A DNA stretch of 64,000 nucleotides from positions 3,391,001-3,455,000 of the forward strand of contig WUJK01000001.1 of NCBI GenBank assembly GCA_011317545.1, read 5' to 3'. Numbering within the stretch: position 1 is the stretch's first letter; each line of letters starts with the position of its first letter. The position numbers and the translations under genes were made by a program. This document shows, in pieces, positions 19,753 through 30,510 of this stretch. A model generated the notes under the pieces. It ran no database searches. It saw only the letters and a list, made by a program, of their open reading frames with translations, and was not told where the DNA came from. The DNA is from Coniella vitis. Lineage: Eukaryota > Ascomycota > Sordariomycetes > Diaporthales > Schizoparmaceae.

Positions 19753-22700
19753 TTTAGGATGTCAGCTGTAGTCAAAACGCATAAAGATGATGGACGTGAC
19801 GTACCGTATCTATGGCTCGGCAGATGGTGATTCAAGTGCAAGTCACAACGGTAATTCCGTGGCCAGCCCGTGACTTGGGAGGATCCATCAATCGACGCGC
19901 CAAGATGGGACACTATACCAGCATGTTGACCGAGTTGGGGCCCAGCTCTGGATTTGCCTTTCAAGTCTTGCAAGATGGTACATTGCGAGCCCTCGTCTGA
20001 TGTACGCATCACGATCCGATCGGCTGGTGGCTGAGCACCAGTCCTGTCGGAAGGTCTCTTTTCCGGACCTTGAGAAGCAGGCACAACACAGGCCTAGCCC
20101 GATTATCCCAAGCACCGTGGACAGGACGTCTGGCTCATCCAGGTCCAAGCCAATAAGCTCGGATCTGGTAGCAACCAGCTGGGGAATTAGCTGTTGACCA
20201 CCGCCTGGTGGTGAAGGCTCAACCAACCACGGGGTTTGGGGCGATAACATTGTCTTGTCAAGCCAAGAAAATCTAGGAACGCGGGTCACGCAATCAGCAG
20301 AAACTCAGAGTCCATCGTGCCGCTGAATTGCAATACTTACTGTAGATTCAAAGCGACGAGGGCCTGCATGCTCGCAGTGTCCGCCTTGTTATGCCGCAGT
20401 GTTCGATGCTTTGCGAATAATCCTCTCCATGTTAGTGGAGGTTGCCAGACGAAAAGGAAAGCAGAGCATAAAAGGATATGTAGCAGGAGCAGACCGTAGA
20501 TTCGGGAGAGGAGGTACAGCGAGGTAGACAAACAGGATGTAACAAAAACAACAAGAGACATAGAACAGAAAGGAAGATCCAAAAGGAAAAGAGTCCGAAA
20601 GCTCGACAAGTAAAAGGATAATCGGACCGAAAACGAGCCCGGAAGACTCTATCTGGTCGAGAAATGTGGGAAAAAAGAAACCAAGAACAATTTGAAACAA
20701 AGTGCTTGGACCATCAGGCCGACCCATTGGCTGTCCTTGTGCCCACATTTGTGTATTGTTTGAGGAAAGCAGCATCAAGAAGGATAAAAGCAAACGGATA
20801 TGGCTCTTGCGAGGGTATTTCGGGCTCGTCCGGGCAGCCTCGCCGCCTGAACGTGGGAACGCGGGGGAAAGCGATCTGGGGCATGTAGGAAGTGCTTCGA
20901 GGGTCGGTTTCTACTGACACATTCGTGGTTTTCTGCATGTCTGGTACCTAGGAGTGATTGTTGTCTCGTTAGAGAGTGCTTCCAAGGAATACAAATTTGC
21001 GAATGTGTCAAGTTGTGGGCTGTGTCGAAAGGAAGAAAGAAAGAAAGCGGGAAAGAAGGGAAGGCGGCCCCCAGGGAGAGCATGATAGATGACCATGTGA
21101 CCATCTAGCAGCCTCCTCGTGGTCTCGTGCCTCGTTCTGCTAGTTCTGGGAGCGGTGCGGGACAATTTTGAAGGGAAGAGGGACGGATTGAAGCTCTTGA
21201 ATAGACCGCTGAGCCTTGCTTCTCTCCAACTGAAAAACGAAAAGGAGGCCAATGCAAAGCATAACGAGCCTTGAATGCAAGACTGCTGCGTGTCAAACAG
21301 CCCGGCTGCCTTTCCGCCAACCTAGGGCTTTTGCTCGCTCCGAGCAAGGGTAATTGTGCAGTAGAAGAGAGTGTAGGTGGTTCTAAGTGATTGGAGGCAC
21401 CGGAAAAGTGGCAGAGGACGAGAACAGACCTTGACGATGTGCAAGGACTGCCGCCGTCCTGGAGGTGTTGGGAGGGCGGTCGAAAATGCTCGGCAAAGAC
21501 GGCCAGATCTCTTGCGCGGCGACCTTGGCGGACCGTCACGCTCCGGAGGAACCGTGGAGAGGATCAAGAAGAGGGTGCAGGTGAAAGTGCCGGTGTAGGC
21601 GGCTGTATGCCTGGCAGGTCACGTACCTTGAGTGTTATATATGCTCTTCCCTGGTAGAGGAAGGGAAATGGTGGCTTGGAGGAAGAGTTTGAACCAAGGC
21701 AGAGGATGGAAGAATATTGTGGGAGGAAGAAGGTTGAGAGAGTGGGAGCAATCGAGGGGAAGAAGGTGGGATTTATAGTTTCCCACAGCAGGGAAATGTT
21801 TGCCTCTTGCTGCTTGGGCCTCGCTTAGCAGACAGTGACTGTGTGAACTGTGCAAATTCCGTCGTTGAACTATATATCAAGATGGGAAGGAGGTCTGCCA
21901 GCCCCCGGGCCAATATGCGAGGATGTTGGTTGGTTGGTTGGGACACAGAGCTTAGTCGTCGACGAGGGCGCACCAAGCCAGACAACAACCTGTAGATCCA
22001 GAGACACAGGCAGGGCAGACAAGCAACCACCAAGGCTTTCGAGTGATTAGCAAGAACAAAGAAGGATACCAAGAAGAAAACCGCAGTGTGCAGAAAGCAG
22101 TGATGGTGTTCAAGAGGCTGGAGGTATATTGTCCAAGGTCACATGGCAAAGATACCACTCTTCTCTTTTCGCATTGGCTGCATTATAAATGTGTAAAACT
22201 CCTGCAGGGGCCTCTATGGTGATGTTGGTCCCTTTGGAGTGGTTGGAGCCAATGCCAGATACCAATATGAACGAGGAGGCAGTGCAGGAAACAAAGCCAG
22301 GCATGGCCAAAGACGAAGTGCTGGAAGCAATTCCCTAGAAGCCGACGGCGAGGCAGCAAGCTGGCTGCTAATCCTAGTCAAAGGCCAATCTGCATTTGGG
22401 ACCCAGTACGCCGGAAGAGAGCAACAGAGTCCAAGGTCCCGAGTGAGCTTATAGCGACCGAGATTCGGCATGTTAATGACAACTTCGATTGAGATCTGGC
22501 AGAGAGCCACAGCCACGCTCAAGTGATGCCACCGAGACTTGTACCGGCGGCAAAAATAGTGCTTTGCTAACTGAGCACGCCACTGCATGTCCTTTTCGTC
22601 AAGACTCCAACCAAATGGTAATCGTGTGTGTATTCCATGCCGCGCAATGGGGTATTCGAAAGAATCCAGCGAGAAGAGTTGTGAGGTGGCCCAGTGGATG

Positions 22701-23445
22701 GGACACTCGGAATTCCAGGTGCTCTGCCCATGATATGTGCGTGAGAGCCAGCATTCCGGAGCCGAGAAAGTTCTATTCATCAAGCATTTGTTTGTTTTCT
22801 GGGCTCTTTCTTCCCAGCTCCAGGTCAACTGGGCAGACATCTATACCACGGCGGCGGCCTGTCCAGCTCCAAGGCGGTCGCTTTTATGTGAGCTGCTCGG
22901 CCGAGTGAAGAAAGACAGCGGCTCCGCAAGGTCAGCAATGAATGCATGTGCCCAGCCATTTGGACTGCGTGAAGCGCAATGTCTTCCAGGCTCATCAAAT
23001 GTCGTCCCGAAAATTTGTGTTGCTGGCTTGGCCCGTCGGTTGGACCCTGACAACCTGACAGGCTGAGCGCCCGGTTTCGGCCCGCTCCGAAAGCCTTCTC
23101 TTCTTGGGGCGAGGTACATAGTGCTAAGCCGCGTCTACTTGTGAGTCCGCAATGCTCAAATGCGCATCTGAGGTGTTCGCTCGGCCCTGTGTACGGTCAG
23201 CTTCAGAATCCTTTTAACAGGAACAATGCCCCAGTGAAAGCCCCAGAATCTTTATTGGGCCAAAGCCAAAACCAAAAGTTCACTCTTGGATCATCATCCC
23301 TGACTTCCCCGTCGTCGCAAAAAGCAAATCTGTGGCCATCTTTTGATTGCCAGTTGGCAAATAACGTGGCAAAACAAACATTGGGCAGCCGAAGCCTTTG
23401 TGCTCTCATAGCCAAAGAGGAAATACGACCACAAGACTGCGCACA
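19753..23445. other. Long region without a recognisable gene; CT/GA-rich tracts
   Basis: From 19.75 to about 20.3 kb the minus strand carries weak retroelement-like sequence. The plus strand at 20.44-21.10 kb and 21.66-21.78 kb is strongly purine-rich, with a GAAA microsatellite at about 21027-21060. That is typical of a fungal leader read from the minus strand, but I could not find the matching coding region. Minus-strand frames at 22110-22840 and 21105-21539 have no motifs. A TACATAGTG copy of the dispersed motif lies near 23115. Confidence 0.4.
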
Positions 23446-24579
23446 ATGGGGTCTGCTTCGAGACAATTGCCACAGCCGTGGATTGAGTCGCCATGCATCT
23501 ACTCCGCGCCCTTGTCCCGCGAAGCAGGATGGTGAGTCCGTGGGCAGCAAGGAAGCCGTACGGCTCGTTGAATCGAGCGCAGAGCGCAGAATGCTGATGG
23601 AGACTTCCAACCCCCAAGCCGAATCCACCTCAAACTCGACAACACGCAACCCTCTGGCTCCTTCAAGTCGCGCGGCGTGGGCAACTTCATGCGCCGTGCC
23701 GTCGAGTCTTGCACAGAGGGACCCGACCATGTCCATTTCTTCTGCTCTTCGGGCGGTAACGCAGGCCTGGCCTGCATCACAGCCGCCAACACATTCCGCC
23801 TCGCAGCCACCATCGTCGTGCCCGTGTCGACACTGCCGCACATGGTCGCCAAGCTGCGCGATCTGGGCGCGGAGGTTGTCCAAGTAGGCGCCAACTGGGC
23901 CATGGCCGACAAGCACCTGCGCGAAGTCTGCATGCCCGAGTTTGAGCGCATGTATCCGGGCGCAAAGGCCGTCTACGTTCCTCCCTTTGACCACCAGGAT
24001 GTCTGGGATGGTGCCGAGACGCTGGTGGAGGAGCTAAAGGCTCAGATGGGCGAGCAAGACAAGATTGATGGCATTGCGCTCTGTGTGGGCGGCGGAGGTC
24101 TGCTGTGCGGCGTCATGCAGGGTGTGCAGAAGTTGAAGGATTCGGGCTATGGTACGCCCAAAGTGCTGGCTGTGGAGGCGTATGGTGGCGAGAGTCTGAA
24201 TGCTAGTGTGAAGGCTGGACAGCTGGTCACGCTGCCTGGTATAACAACGATTTCCACGTCGCTGGGCGCGGTGAGAGTGGCTGCGGAGGCGTTCGCATGG
24301 ACTCAGCGCGCAGGAGACAATCTCATCAGTGCAGTGGTGACGGATAAGGAGTCGGTGGCGGCTATAGCGAGATTCGTGGATGACGCGAAAATACTGGTTG
24401 AGAGCGCTTGCGGTGCAACGATATCGGTGGTGTACAATGGGCATCTGAAAAAGTATCTGGGAGCTGGCCTTTCTGACGAAGAGTGGGCGGCAAAGAACAT
24501 CGTCATTGTTGTTTGCGGTGGATCAAACATCAGCTTGGGGATGCTCGAAAAGTACAAGGAGCAATTTGGTATATTCTGA
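23446..24579 (+). CDS. L-serine/L-threonine dehydratase, catabolic CHA1-like (PLP fold II)
   Basis: Two exons, 23446..23531 and 23619..24579 (intron donor GTGAGT, acceptor CAAG), encode 348 residues. The ATG at 23446 opens MGSASRQLPQPWIESP. The spliced junction gives REAGC-RIHLKLDN. The PLP Schiff-base lysine is about residue 45 in PSGSFKSRG. The cofactor phosphate loop is SSGGNAG, and the second glycine loop is CVGGGGLLCG. The enzyme deaminates serine or threonine to pyruvate or 2-oxobutyrate in amino-acid catabolism. Its size fits the short catabolic form without an ACT regulatory domain. The second exon alone would lack the catalytic lysine, so the intron is essential to the model. Confidence 0.93.
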
Positions 24580-25124
24580 CGACGTTGTTGGGACGAAAAC
24601 GTCTTGCCGAAAGCGATGTACATATAATCAGACAACAAGTGACAGATTGCAGAGGCAGAAGCTGCGGACCTGTGACACTCTAACGATTGCTACCAGGGCG
24701 AAAGCTAACATGGTGTTCTACACAAAAAAGGCTTCTGAGAAAAGGAATGGTTTAGTTCTTCCTGGGCCTTGCAACGGAACTTTATGCTTTACAGTAGGCT
24801 TATATATCGATGATCCCGACGGTGAGTATCTGATGGTAAGAACAGACCACAGTCACACAAATCAAAGGCAACATAAAAATACAATGCTAAATAATTTGGA
24901 AAGAGTGGAATAGTTATGCACGCCCAATCAGCATCACCGCATCTTCGCGAGGTAACGCAAGTTCAACTGAAGATGACTGAGGAGTGAAGAGGCATCACGC
25001 AATTTGGAATGACTGTGCAAGATGGTCATTCGTCTGATGCTTGTTCAAACACATGAATATCCTCAGTCTGATATATTATTAGTGACCATGCCTCTCACAA
25101 CATCAACGCACAAGAAGCAGAAGT
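24580..25124. other. Convergent intergenic region
   Basis: AT-rich DNA between the dehydratase stop (+) and the acetyltransferase stop (-). It holds 3' UTR-like sequence and no coding frame. Confidence 0.55.
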
Positions 25125-26164
25125 TCATTCCACCGTCCTGCGATACTCAGCAACCCTATATCCCGCCACCTCCTTTGCTATTCCGTCAAACTTGTTAAGC
25201 ACCATTTTGACCTCCCCAAAATAGTTGACCTCGCCTTCCTGCTCGAAACCCAGACGCTCAAATAGCGCAATACTGCCCGCATTTGTAGCCTTGATCTTGG
25301 CCATGAGCAGTTTGAGCTCAAAGCCGGCTTCTTGCTGCTGCTGCTGCTGCGCCGGCGGTGACGACGACGACGACGACGACGACGACGCGTATTCCGCCAA
25401 AATGGCATCCAAGCTGGTCCAGATATAGTGCAGGAATGCAGTAACGGCCGCGGTGCCCAGGCCTTTTCCCCTGTCGTTTTCGCCAGCAATCATTATGTCC
25501 ACTTCGCCGACGCAAAGCTGTTTCTTCTTGTCCCTTCGTCGCAGCTGGCGTGGCTGCTGCCCATCTTCGTCCTCGTCATCCTCATCGTCAGGATACAAGA
25601 AGAAATTGATATCCCCAATCATCCTCTCCGCGCTATCAACCTCCCCACTGGTGACCGAGGCTCTCGACTCGTTACCATTGGCATTTCCATGACCAGCACC
25701 AGCAGCATCAGAGAATGCAGTCAGAACAGGCTGGCAGAGGATAAAAGTGAGCTTGTCATGAGATGCCCGCCACGACTCCTGGTTCTCGTACTCTTCCTCA
25801 AGACTCAATGGCTCCGAGGCTGTGGCTTCTTGGATTTGCTAGGGCGAAGCGAAAACGTCAGTATTGTTTTGAAAAACACACCAAACTTAGGCAAAGAACC
25901 ACGACATTAAAAGGGGGTAATGCGGAGACAAACGAATGAAACCGAAAAAGATGTGACTCACCGGATCACCCATCCATTCGTGGTAGCGCGGGACATGGCG
26001 GCGATCGTACGGCACCAGGGTCACCTTTGGCGTGAGGATTGCTGTGCGAAGCAGGGCAATGTTAACCCCTGGCCAGCAAAAAAAAAAAAAAGCAAGGAAG
26101 AAACAGTATTCACATATTCTCAACGCGCAGAAATTGGCGTACCTATATTCTCGTTGAGTCTCAT
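25125..26164 (-). CDS. GNAT acetyltransferase, NAT9-like
   Basis: Three exons, complement(25125..25838, 25962..26041, 26143..26164), encode 271 residues. The first exon codes only seven full residues (MRLNENI). The intron donors are GTACGC and GTGAGT. The spliced N-terminus reads ILTPKVTLVPYDRRHVPRYHEWMGDP and continues into EATASEPLSLEEEYENQESW, the NAT9 family signature. The acetyl-CoA-binding loop is in NDRGKGLGTAAV, with a C-terminal ALFERLGFEQEGEV typical of GNAT folds. Two disordered inserts interrupt the fold, one acidic (DDEDDEDEDG) and one Ser8-Pro-Pro-Ala-Gln6 encoded by trinucleotide repeats (about 25331-25386). The substrate is not certain; NAT9 has been linked to microtubules in animals. 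Confidence 0.9.
25331..25386. repeat. Coding trinucleotide repeats (poly-Gln / poly-Ser)
   Basis: (CTG)n at about 25332-25349 and (GAC)n at about 25360-25386 lie inside the NAT9-like gene. On its strand they encode Gln6 and Ser8. They fall in a surface insert and so may vary in length between strains. Confidence 0.9.
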
Positions 26165-26610
26165 GATGTCGAGCAGTTTGTGGTTTGACAGGATGTGAAT
26201 GTGTCTCTGAGCGGTTTCCTCACGGCACGGCGCCAAGTTCTGCGTGCTTGTTTATCGGGTCAAATATCCACTTTTGTCGCAGCGTTTGGCGTACTATGTA
26301 CACGCTGCAATAGTCAAGTACACTCAAATAGAGCTCTTGTTACAAAATGGCAAATACATGCTCCAGGATTATGGGAAAAGAATCACAACACTCCTACATA
26401 GATCCCTCTTCTGTTCTTATTCATGGTATCTTTGCCGACAAATCCACGTTTTCTCGCTACTAGATATTACACAACTACAGCAATCTCCATAGTTGGTTCC
26501 GTCCGCGGGCCTTTTGCAGACAGCCGGAAACGGGCAAACCTACAAAGAGTGCTACAGCTACAATACGTGACGGTTTGGCCGACACATCCTCCAAGACCGC
26601 CGAATGCCTC
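26165..26610. other. Intergenic region between NAT9-like and mitochondrial MetRS genes
   Basis: Both flanking genes are on the minus strand, so this holds the MetRS 3' UTR and the NAT9-like promoter. A dispersed-motif copy, GTACTATGTACAC, lies at 26291-26303. No coding frame. Confidence 0.5.
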
Positions 26611-28672
26611 TTACTCTTCAACAGCCAGCGGGGGAAATAGAGCATCCTCGGCACTGGCTCCAACAAAGCGTAGTGGCGTTCCATAGCTAAAGTCCTTACC
26701 CACTCCCAGGTATTCGAAGCTTCTCTTGTTATGGGCCACGCCCAGCAGGTCGAGCATCTCGGCCGCCTTGTCTGGCATAAAAGGCTGCAGCAGAAGGCCC
26801 ATGTGGCGCAAAGATTCTGCCGCGATGTGAATGATCATGCCGGTCTGGGCCCTGCACAGCAGCACCTCATGAGATCGCTTTCTCAGATGGGGTTCATTGT
26901 TGATTTCCATCACTTGTTTCATCAGGTCCCACGGCTTGGCTTCTTGGAAGAACTTGTTAACCTATTCCATATCCCTATCAGCATACAGTTTCAGGCACTG
27001 ACAAACGAAAGAAGCCGCAAGGAGGGGCTTCAAGGCTCGAGAAAGACTTACCTCCACGCCCAGATGTATAATAGACCTTAACGCCCGACGAGGGTCTGGT
27101 TGCGCCATCTGCGAGTGCACGGCGTCAATGCATGCGCCAATTGCCGCTTCCTGCGCTGCGATCAGTGCCTTGAGATCTTCGGGTATTGTTTGCTGGTGGA
27201 CAGGTGCGCTGAAAATCTTGGCGGCCTCGACGCATTCTCGCACATTCCACGTCCTGGGCCGTATAATACGGTTCAGCATATTGCCAATTGTGCCACCCAA
27301 ATTCTTCTTATATCTCTCGGCAATCATGCGATTGTCATAGTCTGCATCGTCGGTGAAGCCGCCGTCGTGGATCATGAAATAGCGCATGACGTCGGCTCCC
27401 CATCGATCGATTGCGTGAAAGGGATCGACGACATTGCCCAACGATTTGGACATTTTCTTGCCGTTCATGGTCCAGTGTCCGTGGCTCAGCAGTTGTTTCG
27501 GGGGCTCCAGGTCCACAGCCAGCAAAAGTGCCGGCCAGTACACGCCATGGAACCGAAGAATATCTTTGCCAATTACGTGTAGGTCTGCAGGCCACCCACC
27601 GTTTGTCTCCTTGCCAGGTACCCAGTCTGGGAAGCCGGCCTTCGTCAGATAGTTGATAAGCGCATCGACCCAGACGTAGATGGTCTGGCTCTCGTCATCG
27701 GGCACTCGGATGCCCCAATCCAACCGGTTCGACGGACGCGATATCGAGAGGTCCTCGAGATTATTTGTGACCCAGTTGACGACCTCGGCCATGCGGTGAG
27801 GGGGGTGGATCCACCGCGGGTTTGCCTCGTAGAACTCGAGGAGGCGGTCTCTGAGTGCTGTCATGCGGAAGTGGTAATTCTTCTCTTGGACCCATTCGAC
27901 TCTATTGCCACTTTCGGCGGATGCCAATGACACCTCTCCCGTCAGCGGGTTAATCTTTCTCTTGAGCATAGACTCTGGGTAAAAGGTCTCATCGCTGACA
28001 CAGTACCAGCCCTCATGCGTGGTCTCGTAGATGAAGCCCTTTTCGCGCAGCAAGAACCAAAAGTGCCGCACGGCATTCTTATGGTCCTCATCTGTCGTCC
28101 GAATGAAAAAGTCATTCTCCATTTTGACCTTCTGCGCTAGCGCCTCGAAATTTTGTGACTGAATATCGCACCACTTCTTTGGATGGGTATCGTTGGCAGC
28201 TGCGGCTTGCTGGACCTTCATGCCGTGCTCATCGGTGCCGGTGAGGAGGAGTGCCTTTTCACCCTTGAGGGCGTGGTATCGTTTCATTACGTCGGCGACA
28301 ATCATGCTGTACATGTGGCCAATGTGTGGTGCTTTACGGAGCAGTTGTCTGTTAGCCCAACTGTAATATGGAGCCGTGTGATGCACGCCGTATGTCCAGG
28401 CGCTGCGCCAGGTATTCCTCACCTGCGTTAACGTAAAATATGGGTGTCGTGACATAGTATGGTTTGGAAGGGACTTCTGGTTCCAGAGGCTTTGGCGAAT
28501 CTGGCTGAGCCTTTGCTCTGGGGATCTTGTAGCCCTTTGCGTACCCGCGAGCCTGCAAAGCCCTGGGAAGCGTATTGTAACGGCATGAGGCGCATATCCA
28601 ACTGGCTCTCGCGAGCGGCGCCGGCTGTAGAAGACTCCTTGGCCTACCAGTTTGGAGAAGGAGTCGATCCAT
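26611..28672 (-). CDS. MSM1: Mitochondrial methionyl-tRNA synthetase
   Basis: Three exons, complement(26611..26961, 27052..28331, 28423..28672), encode 626 residues. The introns have donors GTGAGG and GTAAGT, with the branch GCTAAC visible in the first. The first ~60 residues are Arg/Ser/Leu-rich with no acidic residue early on, a mitochondrial presequence. The class I signatures are complete: APHIGH (HIGH) spans the first splice junction near residue 85, and KMSKS is near residue 373. The anticodon-binding helical domain follows (ERYKKNLGGTIGNMLNR ... NKFFQEAKPWDL). It charges mitochondrial tRNA-Met with methionine. The ATG at 28672 (MDRLLLQTGRPRS) is the only good start; the frame upstream lacks an ATG. 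It is divergent from the Mtr2-like gene. Confidence 0.95.
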
Positions 28673-29075
28673 CGTGTCGTAGCATCCGCAGGAGCGGGTC
28701 GTAGGGTTGGCAGCCACTCAAGCAGAAGGATAACAGTTACAATTGAGTTCGTCACGCCATGAGCGTACCTCAGTTTGGCCCCAAAATGTTGCCGGCAGGG
28801 AGTAGATAAGCCCTGTGCGTACTTGTGAGCTCCGATAACTGTATGGGGAGCTCAAGCTAACGTAGGAAGTAGCCGGAAAGAGGCCTCGGTGGTCCGTGTT
28901 TACTAAGATGCGCCGCACCGTCCCTCTTTTGCTTTCTTTGGTGCTGCCATGGACTTGTCCCAACGACATTCGCTTGATCCAGAGCAAGAATAATCCACAA
29001 CCCGCAACAGCTGCCTCTCTTGCGTCTAAAAGCCGTAGCAGTCAAACACAGACACGCCGGCGACACTTGTCAACC
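28673..29075. promoter_or_regulatory. Bidirectional promoter MetRS / Mtr2-like gene
   Basis: About 400 bp separates the divergent starts. The plus-strand frame of the Mtr2-like gene stays open back to 28896 with an upstream in-frame ATG at 28908. An alternative longer start with a hydrophobic then Ser/Gln-rich leader is therefore possible. Confidence 0.45.
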
Positions 29076-29639
29076 ATGTCGTACCCCACTGAAGAGACCG
29101 AAGTCAGGGTCTCGAGCGACGGTGCCCAGACTTTTGTCGACTGGTACTACCGGGATCTCAATGAAGGCCGGTCCCTCGCACCCTACTACGTCAACGCCAA
29201 TACGAAATATACCGCCGCAGGCGTTACAGCGGACATCACCATAAACGGCGCGCACCTAGCGGACCCTAGCGAATTCGAAGCTCTGCTGCAAGAACAACGC
29301 GGTGGCAGCGCTACCACAAACGGCGCCTCTTCCTCCTCGTCACGCAAACCCCGCGTGCGCTACGAAATCGACAGCTTCGATTCTCAAGTCATCAACGACG
29401 ACTACCTCATTGCCGCACCCGAGTTCATCCGGTCCAAGGGCCCCGATAAGAGTGGCGGACGCGTGAGCATGGTAGTGACTGTAATGGGTATTCTGCACCT
29501 TGAGACGGAGCCAGAAGCGACGCGCAAAACGTTTAGCGATGTCTTTGTGCTGGTGCCCAACTGGGATGCGCGCGGTCGGAATCCACCGCGGAATGTTAAG
29601 AGGTTCTTGATTTCTTCGCAAAATTACAGAACGCTGTAG
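29076..29639 (+). CDS. MTR2: NTF2-like mRNA export factor, Mtr2 type
   Basis: An intronless 187-residue protein. I chose the ATG at 29076 because CAACCATG is a strong fungal context and MSYPTEETEV begins the conserved part. The NTF2-like fold is seen in AQTFVDWYYRDLNEGRSLAP, a central beta-rich region (RYEIDSFDSQVIND) and the strand VSMVVTVMGILHLE. Mtr2 pairs with Mex67 to carry mRNA and pre-60S subunits through nuclear pores. A Gly/Ser/Thr-rich loop (GGSATTNGASSSSS) sits in the middle. Length agrees with the ~184-residue yeast protein. An in-frame ATG at 28908 could add 56 residues; I consider that less likely. The call rests on overall fold similarity and length. Confidence 0.8.
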   Translation: MSYPTEETEVRVSSDGAQTFVDWYYRDLNEGRSLAPYYVNANTKYTAAGVTADITINGAHLADPSEFEALLQEQRGGSATTNGASSSSSRKPRVRYEIDSFDSQVINDDYLIAAPEFIRSKGPDKSGGRVSMVVTVMGILHLETEPEATRKTFSDVFVLVPNWDARGRNPPRNVKRFLISSQNYRTL

Positions 29640-30510
29640 GGCGGCGGTCTGGGAATGACGGCAAAGAGACAGTACGACTATAATCATGGACATGGGCGTG
29701 GTTCTGGTCATAGCAGGGTCCACGGAAATGGCCATGGCCACGACGTTTATCGCAACGGCATTCAGGCTTCCTACCAACGAGGCCCCAGCAACGGTTGGGA
29801 TTGGAAATCTACGACGACGCACACGTATGTGAATGGATACTTTTAAGAGGACAGTGGCCGGGCCAATAACTTGCAATCCCGGGAGGTGTAATAATTTTAC
29901 AACCTCACCGATATTGATGTGGCGCATGCAGAGATCTTCCCAAACCAACGCCAGATCAGTCGTCAAAAAAGAGCCGGGGGGGGGGACAAGAAGCGTCGGT
30001 CAACTCCACGAAGGACATCGACAACACTACGGCACGAGTCTTCAGATGGACTGAACCTTCGAAATGCGGCACTGCACAGATTCAGGGCGGCCAAAAGCAT
30101 CACATGGCAGAGCGCCAATGCAGCAGTACACAACACCTGGTTTTGGTGAGGCCATACTGAAAGTCCGCTACGAAGGAGAAGGGAAGCAATGGGAGGTCTT
30201 CATTTTGCTGGCAACAATGCAGGCAGGGATGCTAAAGGGCCGGAGGATGGAGTTCGGGGACAGCATGAATATGCTAGGCGCATCCCGAAGTGTTTGACAG
30301 CTGTGGAGAGCCAAAGTTGATGCGAGCCGTGGGAGTCAAGACTTTCGTACCATGGCGGGGATTAGAAATTGCATAAACACGTAGGTATTTCGGTGCAACA
30401 CACAAAACTAGCTGTATGCTACCAACAATCAAAATACACTATTACCCGCCTTGTCAATATGCTTGTTTGCAATCTGAATCCACATCAATTAAACACACTT
30501 GCTACCCGCT
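29640..30510. other. Convergent intergenic region
   Basis: Lies between the Mtr2-like and farnesyltransferase alpha stops. Starting at 29655 a His/Gly-rich frame runs 63 codons, but it lies directly in the expected 3' UTR. A G-run is at about 29978-29985. No gene supported. Confidence 0.5.

Noticed and set aside
21105..21539. 144-codon minus-strand open frame in a purine/pyrimidine-skewed region
   Set aside because: Ser/Arg/Pro bias follows from the skewed base composition; no motif.
22214..22840. 208-codon minus-strand open frame
   Set aside because: Composition looks random (Trp/Cys/Leu/Pro scatter), no domain, no promoter or intron context.
23141..23445. Upstream plus-strand frame joined to the serine dehydratase
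   Set aside because: It overlaps exon 1 in another frame and lacks the catalytic-lysine context; the spliced model from 23446 is clearly better.
29655..29846. His/Gly-rich small frame after the Mtr2-like gene
   Set aside because: Lies in the expected 3' UTR 15 bp after the stop; repeats of GGCCATGG-type words explain the composition.
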